From: Jidongwangia harbinensis
GTDB taxonomy: Bacteria; Actinomycetota; Actinomycetes; Mycobacteriales; Micromonosporaceae
Assembly: GCF_020216025.1 (NCBI RefSeq)
Contig: NZ_JAIWNC010000009.1
Coordinates: 186,001-250,000, forward strand
DNA length: 64,000 nt
Reading direction: 5' to 3'
The first letter of the stretch is position 1. Every line of letters begins with the position of its first letter. The notes under the pieces are model-generated. The model ran no database searches and was not told the DNA's origin. It saw only the letters and a program-made list of their open reading frames with translations. Position numbers and translations under genes: made by a program. This document shows positions 60,201-64,000 of this stretch, piece by piece.

Positions 60201-60650
60201 ATGGATTCCGAAACATTCTGGAATCTCGTTGGATTGGTAGGTGGCTACCCGCCCTCGGACGAAGTTTCGTCTTTCGCTGGATTAGAAGCGGCGCTCATGG
60301 ACTTAGATCGCGGCGAGATCCTCTCCTTCGAGGATAAGCTGGCGGAATGTCTGTATGTGCTGGATCGCAGATCTTTTGCAGATGTGCAAACCATCGATAC
60401 CGGCAGGGCGCAGTCCAACGATTCGTTCCTTTACAACCGCTGTGCGGTGGTCGTTGCCGGTGAGGTTGCTTACAACGAGGTTCTGAGCAGTGTTCGCTCG
60501 TTTCAAGACTTCACGCATTCGCACGTTCCCAGCTCGGAAGGACTCCTCTACGTTGCGCAAAAGGCGTATGAGCGAGCTGTCGGCGAGCCGTGGCAACATA
60601 ATTCACCGCATGACTACGAGACTGGCTCGAATGAAGAAGGTTGGACGTAG
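60201..60650 (+). CDS. DUF4240-like immunity protein of the orphan cassette
   Basis: The 149-residue protein starts at ATG 60201, two bases after the toxin-tip stop, with AGAAGGG upstream. The MDSETFWNLVGLV start, the central EILSFEDKLAECLYVL helix and the SNDSFLYNRCAVVVAGEVAY block match DUF4240 proteins, which are known as immunity-type partners in polymorphic toxin loci. It is acidic, cytoplasmic and of markedly lower GC than the chromosome average. It should neutralise the GIY-YIG-like tip. The coding sequence is intact although its toxin is displaced, as expected if it still protects the cell against kin that carry the active toxin. Confidence 0.75.
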   Translation: MDSETFWNLVGLVGGYPPSDEVSSFAGLEAALMDLDRGEILSFEDKLAECLYVLDRRSFADVQTIDTGRAQSNDSFLYNRCAVVVAGEVAYNEVLSSVRSFQDFTHSHVPSSEGLLYVAQKAYERAVGEPWQHNSPHDYETGSNEEGWT

Positions 60651-60740
60651 GGGAATTAGCTCAGATCTATCGAGAAGCGCGTCCGCCGTGGCCCTGAACG
60701 ACGACGCCGGCCTGCCATCAGGATGACAGGGATTGACCGT

Positions 60741-60863
60741 TCACCTCACGGCATAGTCGCTCCCGGCATCCTTAAGGAGTGCAGCTAAGTCGGTAACGGC
60801 AGACTCGTCCTGGACGTTATACGCATCGAGCCCGAGTCCATGCGCGTGAAGCGTCCCCAGCTC
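60741..60863 (-). pseudogene. Tail of a decayed XRE/HipB-like gene
   Basis: Read on the minus strand, 40 codons encode ELGTLHAHGLGLDAYNVQDE and then a DLAALLKDAG helix before a TGA at 60741-60743. The first part is clearly similar to RTLHALGLGFNALT in the neighbouring XRE gene. No start or helix-turn-helix precedes it, so only the 3' end of a second copy survives, overlapping the tail of the XRE frame in another register. The remaining bases from 60651 to 60740 show nothing recognisable. Confidence 0.5.
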
Positions 60864-61191
60864 TGAGTACGAATCTACCGTCCTCTAGACGCGCGTAAGT
60901 CCGACGTTCTCCTGAGTCGCTGGGCATGAAGGGCATCGATGATCGGTTTGTGAAGACTGACATCAACACCCTTCTGACCGCACTGTACGTGAGCGCGTTG
61001 AACCCGAGTCCCAAGGCGTGCAGCGTCCTCAGCACGAGCCCCACTTCTGCGGTGGCTTTGCCGGCCTCCAGGTCGGAGAGCCGACGACGGCCCACGCCGG
61101 CCTTGGCGGCAAGCTGCGCTTGCGTTTGACCGCGGTCTCGCCTGCTCTGGCGGATGACGAGACCAAGGTCCCGAGCGGTGGCGATTCTCAT
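60817..61191 (-). CDS. XRE-family regulator, HipB-like antitoxin (tail altered)
   Basis: A 124-residue frame starts at ATG 61191 behind AAAGGTGG. Residues 5-65 form a Cro/C1 helix-turn-helix: LGLVIRQSRRDRGQTQAQLA, then KAGVGRRRLSDLEAGKATAE. The TLHALGLG segment after it is the usual end of HipB-type antitoxins. The last 55 residues do not resemble a family tail and read through sequence that contains a second, truncated copy of the same gene in a different frame. No hipA-like toxin gene is present beside it. It is probably a remnant or an orphan regulator. Confidence 0.65.
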   Translation of the reverse strand: MRIATARDLGLVIRQSRRDRGQTQAQLAAKAGVGRRRLSDLEAGKATAEVGLVLRTLHALGLGFNALTYSAVRRVLMSVFTNRSSMPFMPSDSGERRTYARLEDGRFVLRAGDASRAWTRARCV

Positions 61192-61371
61192 CAGCCACCT
61201 TTCATGTGCACGTACCCGTTCACAAAGCCCATGTGCACGTACGCGCACGCGAGGAGGCGCGGCCCATGACGGATGACGGGCCGGAAAGGTTGCGCTGAGC
61301 TGGGGCAACTTCCTCGGCCAGGCGCGCGTCCCTCCCTATGCAGCACCACTCCAAGGTGCGAGGGGAGAGCC

Positions 61372-62127
61372 ATGTCCGTCCGTCGTTGCATCGCCGGTGC
61401 CGTCCTCGGGGCCATCACGCTCTCCGGTTGCGGCACGGCCGCCTCCGGCACCGTGGCACCGGTAGTGCCGTCGAAGTCGCCGGCGCGCTCGTCGCCGAAA
61501 CCGAAGCCGAAACCGGTCCGCGTCACCTACCCGGCCGACGGCGGCGGCGCGTTCGCCGCCGCGAAGGGCGAGCGGGCGCCGCAGGGCCGGGGCCGGGTGC
61601 TGCGCTACCGGGTGCTGGTCGAGAAGGACATCAAGGGGATCAAGCCGGCCGCGTTCGCCTCCACCGTTCGCGCCACGTTGGCCGATTCGCGTGGGTGGAC
61701 CGCGAGCGGCGATGTGTCGTTTCGCCGGGTGGGCCGTGACGAGGTGCGTGATTTCACGATCTACCTGGTGACGCCGGGGACGCGGGACGAGCTGTGCCAG
61801 GGCGGTCGGGACGGGTACACGTCGTGCCGCAACGGGGACCGGGTGGTGCTGAACGTGGCGCGCTGGGTGAAGGGTGTGCCGCGGTACGGCGCGCCGTTGT
61901 CGGTGTATCGGCAGTATCTGGTGAATCACGAGGTGGGGCACCGGCTGGGGAACGGGCACGAGAAGTGTCCGGACAAGGGTGGGCCGGCGCCGGTGATGCA
62001 GCAGCAGACGCTCGGCCTGCACGGGTGCCGGGCGAACCCGTGGCCGTACCTCGACGGCGAACGTCTCCGCGGCGCGTCGGGTGTGTATGACGATCCGGTT
62101 CCGGAGCCGGACCGCGGAGTCGCCTAG
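61372..62127 (+). CDS. DUF3152 lipoprotein with metzincin-like zinc motif
   Basis: The 251-residue protein starts at ATG 61372 behind GGGGAGAG. A lipobox, TLSGCG, marks lipidation near residue 20, followed by a Pro/Ser/Lys linker. The DUF3152 domain (about 65-240) contains YLVNHEVGHRLGNGHEKC. This is a full HExxHxxGxxH zinc signature with H186, E187, H190 and H196, and a VMQQQTLGLHGC Met-turn-like segment follows. Four or more cysteines suggest disulfides. It is therefore probably a surface-exposed zinc peptidase, although substrates are unknown for the family. It is not evidently linked to the toxin locus. Confidence 0.88.
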   Translation: MSVRRCIAGAVLGAITLSGCGTAASGTVAPVVPSKSPARSSPKPKPKPVRVTYPADGGGAFAAAKGERAPQGRGRVLRYRVLVEKDIKGIKPAAFASTVRATLADSRGWTASGDVSFRRVGRDEVRDFTIYLVTPGTRDELCQGGRDGYTSCRNGDRVVLNVARWVKGVPRYGAPLSVYRQYLVNHEVGHRLGNGHEKCPDKGGPAPVMQQQTLGLHGCRANPWPYLDGERLRGASGVYDDPVPEPDRGVA

Positions 62128-62190
62128 ACGAATATCGAACAACTTGCACGAACCGGATAGACAGGTCCCCAACGATGTAAGGGGACGCGC

Positions 62191-64000
62191 ATGCGCAAAA
62201 TCGTTGCCGCCGTGACGCTCACGGCTGCGATCACCATAGGACTGGAAGCACCGGCGACCGCCGCACCACCGGACCCGGTTCCCCCGGTCCGGCTGACCGA
62301 CGGCAACACGTTGACCTGGACCGCCCCGGAGCTGCTGATGGGCGACGCCCCGGTCGAGTTCTACGCCGGCAAGCAGAGCCTGGGCCGCGCCACCACCACC
62401 GACCACCGCACGTTCAGCCTGACGGTGCCCCGCCCGCCCAAGGCCGGCACGGTGCAGGTCCGGGCGGGCGGTAAGCGCCTGGACCGGCCGGAGTCCCGCC
62501 GGGGCCGGATCGCCGCCGTCGCACCGGCGCCCGCGCCGGCCGAGCCGGGTGACGTCGACCCGGGGTTGCCGGGCCCGTACCGGACGGTGAGCGGTGAGTA
62601 CACGTTGGACAGTGTGCCGTTGCCCGGACTGGAGCGGCCGGTGGAGATGCAGGGCGTGGTGGTCGCTCCGCAGGGCGCCGAGGGCCCGCGGCCGTTCGCG
62701 CTGTTCCTGCACGGCATGCACGGCACCTGTTACCGGGTGGCGGAGCCGGAGGATGTCACCGGCGAGTGGCCGTGCCCGTCCGGGTTCGCGTCGGTGCCCA
62801 GCTACCGCGGTTACCTCGAGGCGCAGCAACTGCTCGCCTCCCAGGGGTACGTGACCGTGTCGATCTCGGCCAACGGGGTCAACTCGCTGGACGGCGACGA
62901 GGATGCCGGTGCGCAGTCCCGGTCGTCGCTCGTACGTCTGCATCTGGCGCGGTGGGCGCAGTGGGCGGCCGACGGCCGCGCGACCGCCCCGGACGTGGTC
63001 CGGCAGGCGCCGCCGGCGGACCTGTCCCGGGTGCTGCTGGTCGGGCACTCGCGCGGCGGTGAGGGTGTGAACCGGGCGGCGATGGACAGCCTGAGCCCGC
63101 CGCCGAAGGACCGGGACGGCTACGCCGGCGCGGTGGACTGGACGATCCGCGGCACGCTGATGATCGGGCCGACCATCTTCGGGCAGAACCCGGTGCCGGA
63201 CGTGCCGTCGGTGACGATTCTGCCGGGATGTGACGGTGACGTCTCGGACCTGCAGGGCCAGGTGTACCTGGACGAGACCGTGGGCGTGAGCCGCGGCCGG
63301 GCTCTGCACAGCGCGGTGTTCATGGCCGGCGCGAACCACAACTTCTTCAATACCGAGTGGACGCCGGGACAGGCGGTGTCCGGCACGTCCGACGACACCG
63401 AGTGGCTGGAGGACGGGCCGTGTACGGCGGGCCGGCCGTTGCGGGTGACCGCGGCGCAGCAGCAGAAGGCCGGTGCCACCTACATCGCGGCGGCGGCGCG
63501 GGTGTTCGTGGACGGCGACGACCGGGTGCGGCCGCTGCTGGACGGCAGCGGGGTGCGGGCACCGTCGGCGGATCCGGTGCGGGTGCTGACCCAGGCCGTC
63601 GGCGGTAACCGTACGCCGCTGGTCGTGCCGGACCGGAACGTGCGGGTCGGCGGGTCCGGGCGGTTGTGCGACGAGGTCAGCGAGGACCGGGCGAAGGCCT
63701 GCATGGTGACCGAGTCGTGGGGTACGTCGCCGCACTTCGTGTCGCTGGAATATCTGCGGAACGAGCCGGGGCGACGGGCGGTGGCGATGCGGTGGACGGC
63801 GCCGGGACAGGCGGTCTCGATGCGTCCGGCGCGGCCGGTGCAGGTCAGCGGCGCGGTGACGATGCGGGTCGCCGTACCCGCGAATGCCCGTGGGGTTGAG
63901 TTCGGGGTGGCCGTGACCGACGACGCGGGGCGGCGCACCGAACTCGGCGAGGTGTCGGTGGACGGTGCGCCGACGCACAGCGCGGAGATGGCCTGGGCGC
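62191..64000 (+). CDS. Secreted alpha/beta hydrolase, 3' end outside window
   Basis: The gene starts at ATG 62191 behind AAGGGGA and is open to the right edge, giving 603 residues without a stop. A signal peptide ends near ATAAPP (about residue 25). A small N-terminal Ig-like region (about 30-125) precedes the hydrolase domain: FALFLHGMHGTCYR is the oxyanion loop and LLVGHSRGGEGVN contains the nucleophile Ser287. HNFFNTEW later may carry the catalytic His. The last 150 residues are beta rich. It resembles large secreted actinobacterial lipase/esterase-like proteins with accessory domains. The substrate is unknown. Confidence 0.85.
   Translation, partial: MRKIVAAVTLTAAITIGLEAPATAAPPDPVPPVRLTDGNTLTWTAPELLMGDAPVEFYAGKQSLGRATTTDHRTFSLTVPRPPKAGTVQVRAGGKRLDRPESRRGRIAAVAPAPAPAEPGDVDPGLPGPYRTVSGEYTLDSVPLPGLERPVEMQGVVVAPQGAEGPRPFALFLHGMHGTCYRVAEPEDVTGEWPCPSGFASVPSYRGYLEAQQLLASQGYVTVSISANGVNSLDGDEDAGAQSRSSLVRLHLARWAQWAADGRATAPDVVRQAPPADLSRVLLVGHSRGGEGVNRAAMDSLSPPPKDRDGYAGAVDWTIRGTLMIGPTIFGQNPVPDVPSVTILPGCDGDVSDLQGQVYLDETVGVSRGRALHSAVFMAGANHNFFNTEWTPGQAVSGTSDDTEWLEDGPCTAGRPLRVTAAQQQKAGATYIAAAARVFVDGDDRVRPLLDGSGVRAPSADPVRVLTQAVGGNRTPLVVPDRNVRVGGSGRLCDEVSEDRAKACMVTESWGTSPHFVSLEYLRNEPGRRAVAMRWTAPGQAVSMRPARPVQVSGAVTMRVAVPANARGVEFGVAVTDDAGRRTELGEVSVDGAPTHSAEMAWA

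Overview
The window reads as chromosome of a high-GC actinomycete. Dense GTG starts, third-position G/C, an fdxA-dapC pair, LPxTG-like surface proteins, DUF4012, DUF4407, DUF3152 and SIMPL proteins, and a secreted RHS/LamG locus all fit Micromonosporaceae (Actinoplanes-like). That family-level placement is inference from gene content, not a search. No rRNA, tRNA, CRISPR array, transposase or phage gene was seen.

Layout. 1-4401: a VanW-type protein cut by the window edge, a small membrane protein, a secreted alpha/beta hydrolase, and a histidine kinase/response regulator pair. 4386-25413: a large exopolysaccharide or cell-surface glycan cluster. It holds a membrane 4,6-dehydratase, a tyrosine autokinase of the Wzc/CpsD type with its low-molecular-weight phosphatase, an aminotransferase, a PglC-like initiating phosphosugar transferase and a PglD-like acetyltransferase. 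Together these resemble a UDP-bacillosamine-type pathway. It also holds three GT4 glycosyltransferases, a flippase-like protein, three NDP-sugar SDRs, a nucleotidyltransferase, an NDP-sugar dehydrogenase, an FkbM methyltransferase, a Wzy-like polymerase, a DUF4012 protein and a small LPxTG-like protein. Much of 14.5-21.8 kb is translationally coupled by 1-4 base overlaps.

25.5-40.9 kb is mixed housekeeping and accessory content. It includes an orphan HExxH protein, a GNAT protein, fdxA-dapC-tyrA, a ClpN-repeat protein without an ATPase, an SGNH hydrolase, a PAS-GGDEF-EAL protein, a SARP-like regulator, a DUF4407 protein, a flavodoxin-like reductase, two tandem paralogous small membrane proteins, an SDR and a 2H phosphoesterase. 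40.9-47.0 kb encodes envelope proteins: a four-gene secreted operon containing three paralogs, a lipoprotein, and a 762-residue LPxTG-like protein with a histone-like Lys/Ala tract.

47.6-60.7 kb is the most interesting part, a polymorphic-toxin locus. A secreted DNRLRE/LamG protein is followed by a 2243-residue RHS protein ending in a HINT domain and a variable toxin tip, then by a probable immunity gene. Behind it lies a mosaic, displaced RHS fragment. It joins 69 bases identical to the LamG gene, a diverged RHS segment and a HINT domain broken by one extra G, and ends in a GIY-YIG-like nuclease tip followed by its own DUF4240-like immunity gene. This looks like an orphan toxin/immunity cassette kept behind the expressed RHS gene. 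The window ends with a decayed XRE-antitoxin region, a DUF3152 lipoprotein with a metzincin-like zinc motif, and a secreted alpha/beta hydrolase cut by the right edge.
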